A stretch of DNA of 64,000 bases from Phoronis australis. Taxonomy: Eukaryota; Phoronida; Phoronidae. Below are positions 1 through 13,100 of the stretch, piece after piece. Where the stretch lies: contig NMRA01000784.1 in assembly GCA_002633005.1 (NCBI GenBank), positions 38,557-102,556 of the forward strand, given 5' to 3'. The translations under genes and the position numbers were made by a program. Below the pieces are notes generated by a model. The model saw nothing but the letters and a program-made list of their open reading frames with translations, was not told where the DNA came from and searched no databases. The stretch's first letter is position 1; every line of letters starts with the position of its first letter.

Positions 1-431
1 GAATGTTTCGGTTATACATGTAGATCGTACGGTGCTATACTGCACGTATAGGCCTGAGTAAACGTAAACGACTTCTCCAAACTGATTGACATGACGTATT
101 ATGTTTGTTGCAGTCTAAAAATAGGCGTTGCTGATGTCCACCCGGTCATAAGTCATAACGGTAGTCTAAAATTCAAACAACTTAGAAAACCGATTTTGAT
201 CAAAATAGAGTAAACTTTAGGTTGATCTAGTCGTATTGAGAATTATACAAATGTACACTCAATTAACCAAACATTTCCATAGCTCAATGTCATAACGACA
301 AAACAACAAATTATGAACATTCACAATAGAAACAGTATTTATGAATATGTAAATCTTACAAATCTTTTAGTTAACCGGCGTGGAAATTTAGATCGCTAAC
401 ATTTTTGAGTCTCTTCTACACGCCGTCTATT
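1..431. other. No gene seen
   Basis: AT-rich sequence with no ORF of coding character and no convincing splice-site pair. One TACATGTA-type word lies near position 15. Nothing else can be supported here. Confidence 0.5.
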
Positions 432-673
432 GGCCACATCACGTGACCTAATGAACAGAAGTCGGGGCAGAAATCTCTTTAGACTCCCATGCATTACAGT
501 GGCGGATTTAGAGGGGGTCAATGGGGCCATGCCCCGCCCTAAAATTCTCCCAGATTCCATTTGGCAGTTCGTGCATGCGCACGTCTGACGGTCAAAATCC
601 TGGATAATATTCTGCCCTCTGCCCCCCAACTCAAAATCCGGGATCCGGTCCTGCATTAGGCCACGTGATGCGG
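432..673. repeat. Inverted-repeat element interrupted by a hAT-like MITE
   Basis: The left arm (432-452) reads ggccacatcacgtgacctaa. The right arm (655-673) is its imperfect reverse complement, sharing the CATCACGTG core and the CCTAAT end. The hAT-like MITE at 497-653 sits between the arms, so this is a nested insertion. A ggggcagaaatct block at about 464-476 also occurs in the element at 1723-1915, which suggests one family. Confidence 0.45.
497..653. mobile_element. hAT-like non-autonomous element (MITE), copy A
   Basis: The left end is CAGTGGCGGATTTAG. The right end is a degenerate inverse ending ATCCGGTCCTG. The element is flanked by the identical 5-bp direct repeat catta at 492-496 and 654-658. 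It is 157 bp with no coding capacity. The CAGTGGCGGAT terminus is typical of hAT-type elements. The 5-bp target-site duplication recurs in the copies at 6481, 11907 and 40265. Confidence 0.65.
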
Positions 674-928
674 CTATTAGGTGGCGGCAGACCAGACTTC
701 AACATGTTGGCCGTGAACATCATTATTACCTCAGAATATCTTGATTTTCCGGTCTCTGAAGTTTTTTCCAGGAGACCATTCTGTTTTTTAAAATGTAGAA
801 GAAGTTGTCGCTTCCCTGGGATAGACAATTTTACATGAGTGTAAATAATATCAGGAAGACAGTTAATACGTACATGCAACGAGTTCTACAGAGGAAAGTG
901 TTCACCCATCTTAAAATGATGCCCAAAA

Positions 929-1155
929 CTAAAGCCCTAGAGAATTTAAGTTTTGGCCAACCTCCTCGTACTCTGAAGGGTATCTTGGGTCGCTGTTAGT
1001 AACCGTGACGGAAATAGAACCCCATCGACCATAAATAATTACAAGATCGCAAACGGCCTCATTTGATTTTCGTCTTTTTACCAGCTGAACAGAGCAAAAT
1101 ATCGCCTGTGTTTGAGTGTTTAAAATGTTTTCTTGCACTCCAAAAGCTAAAATTT
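929..1155 (-). CDS. Candidate terminal exon of the unknown minus-strand gene
   Basis: The exon follows an acceptor (tactatccag) and is open for 75 codons to a TAG stop. It reads ILAFGVQENILNTQTQAI and onward, with a second block VCDLVIIYGRWG. If the exon 2665-2632 uses its strong donor (GAAG|GTAAGA), its outgoing phase 1 matches this acceptor. The residue mix looks like a folded domain, not translated intron, but I know no family match. Confidence 0.4.
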
Positions 1156-4100
1156 CTGGATAGTAGAGCACTTCAAGAAAATTAATTCTTTTGAGGAAGG
1201 TTTTATTATTTTAAACTTGATCAGTACTCAAAGTGATTGCGCGCTGCCGAATAAGTGTAACTGATTACAATTCAATGGCGCGTGTCTCACTTTCGGTTTG
1301 ATTTTACCCTTGCCTGAATAACTGGTTAGATTTCTCAAACATCGAGTTTAAACTTTTCTACTTTCCCAGCTTTGTAAACGTACGTTGCGTGGCGAAGCTC
1401 AGTACACTTGTAAGTGTCAGGGCCTATCTCCGACAAATCAAAAAATCTCAAAGTCGTTTTATCCTAGAAAGTGCAACTATACCATCCAAGGTCAACTCAG
1501 TGCACGTTAAAGTTCATACCGTCACGAAGAGTAGTATAGAACGAGCTTTGCATCCGGGTCTGTATTCTTCAAGCTCTGACTTTATCAGGTCTGAAATTGT
1601 TAGCACACTCATACATCTTTAGTTTATTTGCGGTGACAAATCGTGACTATTTTAAAATGACATCTTTTTTAAAGCCGGTAAACACTTTAAAAGTATATAA
1701 ATCGCCACGTAGCACGACAACAGGTCACATCACGTGATTCACAGGTAAGTCTAAAAAGACCTCTGCCCCAACTGGGTTTCGAACCTAGCAGTGGTTTCAA
1801 TGGCTCTGATCAGTGGCCACGTCTGCACTGTTAGCAGAAAGTCTCGGGTTCGAACACCCGTAGGGGCAGAAATCTTTTTCAGACATAACTAGCCTATAGG
1901 TCACGTGATGTGACCAAGATATGGCGTTTATGAAGACCGGCTAATAATACACACTCTAAGAATATTGGCCTCCAGTTTGATACAGGGAAGTTTGGTGAGT
2001 TTTAAAGTCTACAGTGAAACAACGGTGGAACGATCCTTCTGTCGTCTTACAATCTCCGACACGATATAATTTCATTCATTTCGAACTGCCTTACGGACGT
2101 CGAGTGCCAAAATAACTATCTTTTGAGCGCAAACGTTTGGCTTTGAGTTTGGACATTAACGAATCATCCGAACTTGGTTTAAATTTACTTTGGACCAGTA
2201 GGTCACGTGATGATCTCAGTGAGCATTTGGTTAACACAAAAAGGGATAGTTTTCAAGCGTTGCATTCATCCGTCAAAAATAACAAGCGACAGCAGTCTGT
2301 TACACTGGTACAGACAAACTAAGCTTTGTTTCTAGCTATGTGTACACTATTTTATGTATAAATATTATGTAGTGCTGTGTATTAAGAAAAAGGGCGAATG
2401 CAACTACCAACATACATGTAACTACGACCGTGACGATGCAATGCAATGCAGTATACGAAATCCACATTTCCTGTTTAACGCGATCTAATCGCAACCGAAC
2501 CGACGTAAACTACATAAGGACTAATTTTGGAGCAGATCTTGGAACTCGGGAACCTTTGGCTGTTTTCGCTTCATCTGTGTTCATGTAACTATTTTGAGTT
2601 ATCAGTTTCCGTAGTGTTTGCATTTTCTTACCTTCTACTTCATCTAACGTGGTGTTTTCAAAGTCCTGTGTAATGAAAAGAGAGATGTATAACATCAAGC
2701 AAAACTTAAACGAGATGAGAAATAAATATAGAGGTCGCTTTAATCACACAAGTGCGTTCTGCCGCAAGGTTCATTGTAGTGCAGTCTCTGTCCGTAACGT
2801 TTGACGTTAAGTTATCTCCGCTGTGAGAATCCAAATTTACATTACGGCGTTTTCCCGTTGCTCCCAACTTGTTGGATTCCATATAGCCCAACGACAAGTT
2901 GGGAAGTTTACCCCTGTAGGCAATATCTTACACGACTGATTACCTCCATTCTGGCATTTATGGTTGGAGGGCCAGCTCTCTTTTGGTCGATAATTGCTCT
3001 AGCCTAATCTCCAATAAGATCCTAGCTAACCTGACTGGGCTGTGCTGTTAAAAATAAAATTTAGGTTATAACATATTTGAACATAAACCAACAGCATTTC
3101 TGAAATCTTCATCAAATGGTGATCATGTTTAGTTTTTGAATCGCCAAAATTGCCCAACTGCAACCGAAGTTACGACAATCTATTTTTTCCGAATACACCA
3201 ATTCACTCTGAGTTAGATTGTGTTCATACGTGGCCTGTAATAAGCCTGGTAGATAATTTGGCCAGCTTGTTGTCATAACAGGCAAAAGAGTGTGCTTGGC
3301 AGTTAATAAAGAAGTTAGATGTTATCACACGCTCAGAACCCCCAACGTTTGGTAATGTCACTGAACGGGAAAACGCTGTAATGCGAGCAACTGACATTTG
3401 CAGCTGAAAGTATAACAATCTTTTTTGAACTGGGACTAGGGGCGGGTGTGCGGACCATTGATTGAGAGCACGGTTATATTGTACATGTACAGACGGTGAT
3501 CAAGTCAGCTTCAGGCACGATTAGGTTGAGAAAGAATGAACTACTCTGATACGTTTCCGGTATCAATAGTATCAGTGTTGATATCAAGAAAGATTCCATT
3601 TATACTACTTTAGTCGATATAAGTAATATCGATATGAGAAGAATAAAGTGTAATGTTATCACGTAGTTTTACTGTCAGTTTTCGGTTTTGATATTTTAGC
3701 ACTATAAATATTAGCATCAAAATCGAATGAACTGTAAGAAAGTAATATCCACGTGCTTCTTTGAAAATGCAGCACTGAAATGGCTACATCAGTAATATTA
3801 TTTAGTTCAAGGATTTCACAGATATAGCTATTAGAGAATCATTCCAACAAAGAAAGAGTAAGCTTACGTAATAGACTGGAAGTATTTTGTCATCTTTCAA
3901 CAACACGTGGTTCCCGAGTTGCTCAAAGTTTCGGACAGCAGACGATATTAACTGAAAATCAAAGGGAACATAAAAATCATCGATTCTGAAATCCATTGGG
4001 GTGCTAAATTTCGGTAAGGCCTGAGTTGGGTTCAAGTGTTTCAAACCAGTCACANTTTGGAACCCGTATCCGGACGCGGCCTAGCCGCGTTCGATAGGAC

Positions 4101-7100
4101 GTTGGATTCGATCAGCACTGTACATACATGTATGTACATGTATGTACACACGGGGATGTGTCAGGTTTGTCGGTGCTGTTTTGAGACATGTGTTGAAAAC
4201 AATAGACGGGAAACTGATTTCCTGGTTCTTTTAATTGAGAAAAGCCAAGTGTTTAGCCCTGACCTACTTCTGCTGCAAAGTGGTGGCTGTCGTTCGCTTC
4301 AACCCCTGTCGCCTGCTGTCTCTCGCTGGCTCCCTGCGTGCCGCTAGGTGTCAGTAGCCAGCAGGCACATAGGGAACCAGCAAGCTGCTGTCTAAGAAAC
4401 CGGGTGTGATTTCAGGTTGCTGTCAAAATAGGGCTTCGTGATGACCACGCTTTCAGAATCTAGAGAGAACGAGCATTCGAAATCTGGTGGTCAGACTTTT
4501 TCTAGCACTTGCATGGAAATGGTAATTTTGGGGAGAAAATTGTCAAATTTTGGGTTTTCGGTCCTATTTTTGTGTCCCGGGAATTTTTTCCATGTGAATT
4601 AACCGATTAAAAATGTTAGCGTTATTAAGTTTCAATTATCATGAGTAGCCTAGTGCTTGTGAGTTGGGAATGCTACTTTTGATTTTCTCAGACTCTTGAT
4701 ATAAAAAGACGTCAGGCAAGGACTCATCTCCACATCGGTGTGCGTCGGCAGACCAAAACGCTATAACACATGTAAGTGAAGCGTGTCTCCCATTTTGTGG
4801 ATACAAAACGGAATAGTCATGGTAAGATATCTTTCTTAATATACATCAAAGACTTAATCCTTGACAGTCACCAAGTTCGTGCCTCCATCCCTACGGTCAG
4901 CTTCACCCCACGTAATGAGACCTCATCATTCATGTTTTCTAAATGAACAGGGGGCCGTGGTCCTTATTTGTCTCCCCATATGATTACTCCAAAGGCTTTA
5001 CCTCATGTATAGTACACTACGGCCAGATCTCCTCTTGTTGGTTCACAACACTACACATACCGGTCTTTGACTAAATACAGTGTACACTCATGCATTCGTT
5101 ATTGCAGTCCAGTCGGGAATTTGGCAATGTTATCTGTACATGTCCAACGCGACTTATACCGCCAACAGTTTCAACACCTCAAGTATTTAAGTATTTAGTA
5201 CATTCGCCTCTTTTCCCATCTCCGCCATTGCTGACGTCACTTACCACGACTCTTGGAGGTGAGACGTTGTGACCTGTCAGTCCTATTTCTAGATGCTTTT
5301 CCGACTCCCACGCCGTTTTGATTATGTCGTCCTGGATACAGTGAAATGGTTCGGGCGGTCTGTCTAAGTAAACCGAAATGTTCCGTGAGATTACGATTGC
5401 TCAAAAATATAGGCCAAATATTGGATTTGACCCAGACTGAGAAAATGAAAGCAGAAATATTATGATTAGGTTAAGTTGAATTTACTTGATTTTGTTAGCA
5501 ATGTTTATACTTAGACTATCCATACATGTACGTTGTCATCTTATCAATTCTTCAAACCTGCGACACGTGTTATTTGACAGAGGTTGTCGGCAGTACGACT
5601 GCTGGTACATGTACAGTGTACATGTAGCTCCACTCAAATGATAACGTGTCTACATTTTACCAGTTTACTCCACTGAATAACAGCGGCATCAAACTGGTTC
5701 TCAAATTACAGGCACCTTATATCGACTATCGTCCAAATCTTCATTGAAACTATGTAACCTGTAAATATAGCGAATATGTTTTTAATACCGACGACTGGGA
5801 AATTTACGTCATCATTTGCAGTGAGTAATATCTTCACTAGTCGTTTTCACATTCGCCTTGGAGAGTTGAAAATTTCGGCTCTTGGGATGCTCACTTGCCT
5901 GGTTTGGGTTTGACTTTTTCTGTCCAAGGTTTCCTCCTGTTTTCGCGATTTTCTCGTCTGTCGTTCAAGATTTTCAGAAAATCTGGTCCTTCGAGGGAAG
6001 AGGTAGCAGACCGCCGCCGAATGAAGAGTCCTTTCTTTTTGGAATGTCTAAAGAGAAGGCGATGCACAAAACTGCATTGTAAGCATCGAGCAGAGTACAT
6101 GAATGGTGCGCGTAAACATTATGTACAGGTACAGAGTAGGCAATAAAATGAATACAAATGAGACGGTCGAAACAGAGATGTTCCGAAAACGAAATGAAAC
6201 AAAACGCACACTCGTTTTCCAGAAATGAATAAATACAAAACACGCTAGCTTTCTATCATATGCACGAGATCCTTGTCAGATAAGACTGATCGTAGACACA
6301 CGCGAGGCATGTGCGATCGGTTAAAGACGAGAAGACACAAGGGGAGGAGAAATTAGATAGAGTGGCTACAATATGACGCATGTACGGCGTGTTGTGTGTA
6401 ACCATCGATACACATATAGACGGTTAGTAACTTTTGTTCAACGCCACACGTGTGACGCAAATTTGAGATCTAGCTCCTGTCAGGGGCGGATCCAGGATTT
6501 TGAGTTAGGGGGAGCCATATGGCCCTCCTGCCTCCCCCCTCCCCCCTAAATCCGCCACTGTCTGTTGAGTTGGCTTAAGTGAAAAACGCCTTGGGACTGA
6601 GCCACCGACGACCAGAAACACAACCTACTCAAATAACAGCGCAACAAAAAATATTGTGTTCTTGCTACGTACGACAGTTTTCTATTACTGTAGGTAGCGT
6701 TGTTAATACTAACTCAGAGGAGATGGTTGGATGAACAGGTTTGACATCCTTTTAAATAAAGTGTCACTAGGTTTTTTCGATTACAACTTTGTAGGTCCAC
6801 AGCTTTTAAAAGAAAAAGTAATCGGTAGGCCCTATAAAATTGATGAATGGCGTCCCTTCGTGACAGTGAATTCCAAGGTAGAGCGCTAACAGTGTTGTTC
6901 GTCATAAATCTTAAAATGCGAGAGTGTAAGTCTTACGTTTTGTTGCATCCACGTGATTTGATGACGTATGTTTGATCAATCTAAATAATACAAGAAAGTT
7001 TATTACACCTCCTGAAGACACTCCTACGTGTTAAACCTACACGTCAGGTGCCAAAGGGAAAGAACTGCGCTGCCTGCAGCGTGTCATGATCTATATTTTA

Positions 7101-10100
7101 TCCTGTGCTACATGATTTTTCGTACAATATGGAGAATCTCAATCAATTTACATTACTAAAGTCACGTGACTGAGTGGAACAATGAGATAGATTGCTGACA
7201 TGACGCATCAGCGATACCACGCATGGAGCTGAACCGTGCCTGTTCCCATTCCAGCAAGAAAGGTTGTCAAGACCACTCATTGGAAATCACCAATCATATG
7301 TGATAGCCCACGAAGAAATCTTAGTTTGATTTTAGAGAGTGGTCACCAATCCTATACGGCAGCCGTGCACTTCAATTTCATGTTATAATCGACATTAGTG
7401 TGCAAGATGAAACTGTTTCGCTGCTCTTAATTGGTGAATGTGTATTTTCCATGACGCTCATCATTTACACAGCATATCTTGATAACAACAACATCGGAAG
7501 TTGTTGCGTGAGTATTAGTAAAATATGCACGAGAAAACATGGATAACATTAATTTATTTAAAGTTCTGTCTTTTTCACTCATTCGTCGACCTATGACAAT
7601 AAATAACCGATAATGGTTTGAATGAGCAGACGACTGGGCGTGGACACCTTACATGTATCACAGCGCGCGGTGGTAAAAGTCGCGTTCCACTCCGTGATGG
7701 CAGGTTTATAAACAACATGTTGATAAATTTGCATAAAAAGACCAGTTAAAACACAGCACTTCCATAGAAAACATCTTCCAAATCCATGACGCAGATTGGA
7801 TTATTTGAGTCAATACGATTGAAAAACGTGCGAAGGAGACGGCTGTGCTTTCTTTATCAAATTATCGTGATGAGACAAAATTCGAGTCATATGTCGTTCA
7901 AAACTCGTTGTCTGCTTTTTCTAGCTTTGATCGATGCAACCTGAGCCGAAAGAGAGTTATCGCGCGATTTTTTACGCGCCGCTGTCGCTTGAGTTTTTTC
8001 GCGCTTCTCAGTCAATTCTCGTCGACTATCGTTCAACTCACGTCTCGTCTCACTTATAATACTTTTTTCTCTCTGGCATTCTTCAAAATCTTGAAAAATC
8101 GGAGAAACTTTTTCCTTATTTTGTTTTCGAATCGCCCGTGGAGTCGGGGTTGCGTCAACAGAAACACTTCTTTGACTAGGAGAGGGTAATGGGAACTTTG
8201 CGGAAGTCCTTGTTGTGTTCAGACCTTCTGATCCTAGAATGTGGTTAATTCTTTCTGATTGGAACATGGTCGGTTCATCTTCGTCGTGATCGTAATCCTG
8301 TTCGTTGTCCACCTCAAATATCGGTGGTAGTATCGGAACGGAATTCCAACTCCTGCTGTCAGATTCGGAGACGTTATCACTATTATTCACCCGGTCAGAA
8401 CCAGACTTCGAAGACGCGGCATTGCCTGGTTCACTCAGCGTCATTTGATTCTCTTGTAAGCGTTTCTTGGACTTGAGGATTTCATCGTAAAGGTCCCCGG
8501 AACTCCCATTGCGAGGAAGAGTAAACCTCTGCTTCTTGCTAGAGAAGTTCACAACTTCTTCGTCCAAAGAGGGATTTCCATGCTTTCCCATGTTTTTCTT
8601 GGCGGCCACAAGGTCTGCTTTGCCCTTCGGCTCCACCTTGTTGGGTGAGCGGAATGTTATCGTTATATTCGTCACCAGCGTACTAGCGTTGTAGCGCTGC
8701 AATATCGCGCTTATTGACGATGGGAGCCTCTGATTTCTAGTGTTTATTTTTGGCAAACCGTAACTAAGATTTCCACGTGCTTTACTCTTCATTGCAGGGA
8801 TCCCCGCGTGTCTGCATCGTACTCATTACAACTATTTTTACGAAGGTTAACTGCAAAAGACGTGGTGTGAAAGAAGCAACTTCAGGCGATATTTCTTCTT
8901 AGAAGTTTCCAGAACTTCACCTTCGAGTAGTTTATCAAAGCTGTCCAACATCACGCAGGTCAGTATATCCAGTGAGAACCAAGTTTAGGTCTAATCTGGA
9001 TGATAAGCGATTATTTTGTCGCTGACACTAACATTCGACCGCTGATACTCCCGTAACCGGTGACATAGACAATTTGTACAGTGTCTTCACAGGAAATGTT
9101 CCAAACTGCCACTATCGCACCGGTTCTTGCAAAATATCTGCCTCGAACTCGGATATTTAAGACCGCATACGTGCTGCTAAGTCACTTGTGTGACGATCAC
9201 AGGATAAACGCAGTGTTCCCCGGATTCAAAATCAATGCCGCTCACCAACGCGACAATCGGTTTTTGATCTCATATAGTGCCTGTGATGCAAGACAAGATT
9301 AGATGAGAACAAAAGACAACTAAGACTGTAATTGATTCTTAATTAGGAGGGCAATGGTGCATTTCATGTATACAATATACACACAAAGTGCACCGCAAGG
9401 GTTGGATCGATGAATTATTGTCGGTGAGATGTCTGCGACAAATTTAAGCTTTCACGCACCAATTAGGAACTGCCGGTGAACACAAGCGTAACCCGAGGCT
9501 TATACCAACGCCCTGACGATCGATGATGAAGATATTTGGGTACATTTTAAACTTATACCTTTCATGTATCAAGCTCAAAAAGCTGTCTTGAATTTTCTTC
9601 ATCATCTTTAAATTTCGCAAGAAATTGGCGCTTTACTTAAAGGTTTCATTATAGTTAAAAACTTCATGCGGATTTTAACGCATCAATTCCGGGAAACATA
9701 AGCCCAACTAATGCTGATTCAACACAACTCAAAATGTTTTCAAACTCAACTGGATTTGACGTGAGTTTCTTAGTTTACTTTTTGTTTTTGGTGATGCAAT
9801 ATCACCTAAAGTGGCCGCGGTAGTAAGTGACAACTGACTCATGCATTATGGGTACTCGCTCAACTGAATAATGTAACGACGTTTCCGCGGAAACCCCAAC
9901 CACTTCATAAAAACCGACAATATGTGCCGAGTTCAACGATATACATGTATGCCGTCGACATTGATACATATATTTGTCACAGTCGGGGACAAAAATATGT
10001 TACGAAGTGTCTCATCAACGTCCGGGTTGTAGTCTCAGTTGGCTAACCGACCACATCAATTCATGCTGACAAGTGTATTCCTTTTGATTTATTTAGCTCT

Positions 10101-13100
10101 CACAAGTACACGTAAGATACAAAAACTACGAGACAGATGGGAACACGGACTCCGCTAAGTCACAGAAGTTGAAATAATAAAAGCAAACATAATAATATAA
10201 AACCGGAAATAAAAAACAAATAAAAAACAAATACTTCCTCAAAGGAAAACTATAAATACAAATGAAAGACTGGATCAATACAAGTACATGTACATATCAC
10301 AATATAGAAAATAAAAGCGAAAATCAAGAGAGACATACATGTATATGTTACCCTCGGTAATAGACAATAATCAATTTATTAAACAAAAAGGTAGTAGACT
10401 GTAGTTAGACGTTTAAATGTATGAAAAATTACAATAAGCGCCTTTAATGTGGATAGGAAGCTCATTCTAGACTCGAATACAGAGCCATTGCAAGTGCTGT
10501 GTCTGTGAGATGTACGAGAGGCCGTTTGACGCAAGTATGGGGGAGCAAAAGGGCGACAACTTGTGATAATGGTGTACACCAAGCGACGTTTCTTAGAAGC
10601 AGCTCTGTCTGAAGCCAAAAGGGAGAATATTAACTTTGCGGAATTCGGGTGCTCCAATATGTGTGTTTGGGTGGACGTTCAAGAGGAAGTGATAAGTTTG
10701 TTTTGACAGCGCTGTAGTTTATCTTTATTTGCTTTAGACAATCTTGATAGTGATGAACAACAAGCACATTTGAATGACAGAGAATCAGAGGTCAAATTTA
10801 CATGTGTTTCCAGTTGTGTCGTCATCTGGAGTCAGCCTTAATGTTCAGGATATCTTCCGCTGTTCTTTCGCGGGATAGAGATCGGTTAAGATGGATCCTA
10901 AAGTATTTGACTGTGCATACAAACTTTACGACATCTCCGTTACATATAATTTTGGTGTGAGAAAGTTGATTTTGGATCCGAATGGAAAACTGTCAGCTTT
11001 GCGTGGCAAAGTGGTAACGTTCAACAAGGTGCGTGGTTTTTAAAGCTATTTGATTAAGCAATTTCCATCTACATCTGGATTCGTAGCAGACGCGTAAATG
11101 AACACCTAGTGATCAGCGTAGAGGAAAACGTTTGCAGTTCACTGTCACGTGTAGGCCATTAACATATATTAGAAAAAGGATGGTACTCATTTTTGACCGT
11201 AGCTGGAACTCTCCAATGGCGATCCAGGGACCGGACAGAGATTTAGCAAGGGAAACGCGTACGTTCAGTGTAAATAATTGGAAAACCAGCCCAGACGCGT
11301 TTTATCGAGAATGAGCGCTGCTAGCCTTCGGGTTAGTACTTTATGGTCGTTGGTATCGAAAGGCTTTTACAGATCGAAAAGGAGCATTCCAGTGCAACTT
11401 TCGGTAATGGTCGGATATCACGTCATACCCACATTTTCAGAACCAGTTTTTTTCTACTGGATAACGGGCATCAAACTGGTTCTCAAACTATGGGCACGTT
11501 ATATCATACTGTTGCCCAATTAATTTGCTCTCAACATTTCTTTTCTATTATGGTTGAACAAGTAAAGAAGGAATGAGATGGTCTCAAACCGGACTGAAGA
11601 GTACAGATGATGGAGTTGTCAGTGAAATATCGGTACAGCTGTTTGTGAAGGAGTCTTAGGCTCGAGCGCTCTTATTGTTATGGATTTTGTGTAATTTCGT
11701 TCGTGGCAAAAATCACTAAATTATATTACAAGGCTGGAAAAGGCTGTGCAAAGGCAATTCTTTGAGTGCAGTGGACTTACTTATACATGTCTAACGACAG
11801 ACTGCGACTCCTTCTGCAGGTATGTTCAGGATGGGCACTGGAAAATGGAAACATTTTTCAAATAAACAACACAGAATAACCCAGTGTTGCAAAATTAAGA
11901 CAGATACATAGGCGGATTTAGGGGGGGGGGCAGGGGGCCTGCCCCCTCCCCCCCTCCCCCGTTGGCTGCCGCAAGCAAAATGAAACAGCAAGAGCGCGAA
12001 GCGTGAGGAAATACTGAGTTCAGTATAATTAGGACAAGTAGCAGGTATGGGGAATCGTTTTTTAGGCCAACGATAGGGTTTCCGAACAATAAGTCCATAT
12101 TCCCGGCCCCGCCTGTGCAGGTGCGTTCACTTTGCCCAATTCCTGTGGCAACGTGTTGGGCCCACCCCTTATGGAATCCTAGATCCGCCACTGAGATATG
12201 TTGTTTTTTTCCCGGATTCTTACGTCACGTTCTTGGTTTGTACAAAGGTCGGTATTTCTGATCAATTAAAGCAGTCATGCTTTGCTGATTGAAGACTTAC
12301 TTTTCAGGAATCCTTTTTGGAGGCACGGTGGCATTTTTTGAAAACATTCGTCGAAGCCGGTACCAAAGCGATAGATTGCCCATGTTCCGGGTGAACCGGT
12401 GACACGTGAGCGTGATCGTACATCATGGTTTTACGGTGACATAGGTCAAAAAAACATGTTTGCATTTTAACATCATTAATAAACTCGGATCACATGAAAT
12501 AAAGATGCACTGCATGTAGTCAGTTCACAATGACGTATTGATATTGCTTTTGGACGAACTCACCTGTTGTAAAGGCACGTCTTCATGTTGGGAGACTTGT
12601 ATAAGTACGACACTGCCGATGGTGATGGAAGCGAGGATGATGAAGGTGATGACGTCATAGACACGGCGGATCCGGAGATTTGCAATCTTCGCAAAAGAAG
12701 TTCTTCGTGTGAAGCAAGATTTGATGGGGACTTGCTTAGACGTGCCGTTTGTGGGCGCTGAAACGTATTTTGATGCAAAGGCATTATTTTATGTACAAAG
12801 TAACTTTGTCAGACCAGCCCTAACGCGAAATCGAACCCTCAAAATGATTTGCGGTTGCAGTCCAACGCTTTAATAGCAAAGATAAAGCTACTGAATAATT
12901 AACTGCTAAATTTATCAGCCTTCATTTCAACAATTGGCTGGCAGACCAGGGCGAGAACTGGCGATTTGTAATAAAATTTAACAAAAGCACATCAGATTTT
13001 GTTGTTTTGTAGCTCTCTGCAAGGCTAATGACTTCAAGAAGTCTATATTATCCAATAATAACATGTGCCCAACACATGATGAGGCCTGCGCACGTCTGAT

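Noticed and set aside
7845-8189. 114-codon plus-strand ORF
   Set aside because: Shadow of the minus-strand 301-codon frame.
11791-12191. Minus-strand proline/glycine-rich ORFs
   Set aside because: They lie in the hAT-like MITE and its G/C foldback.
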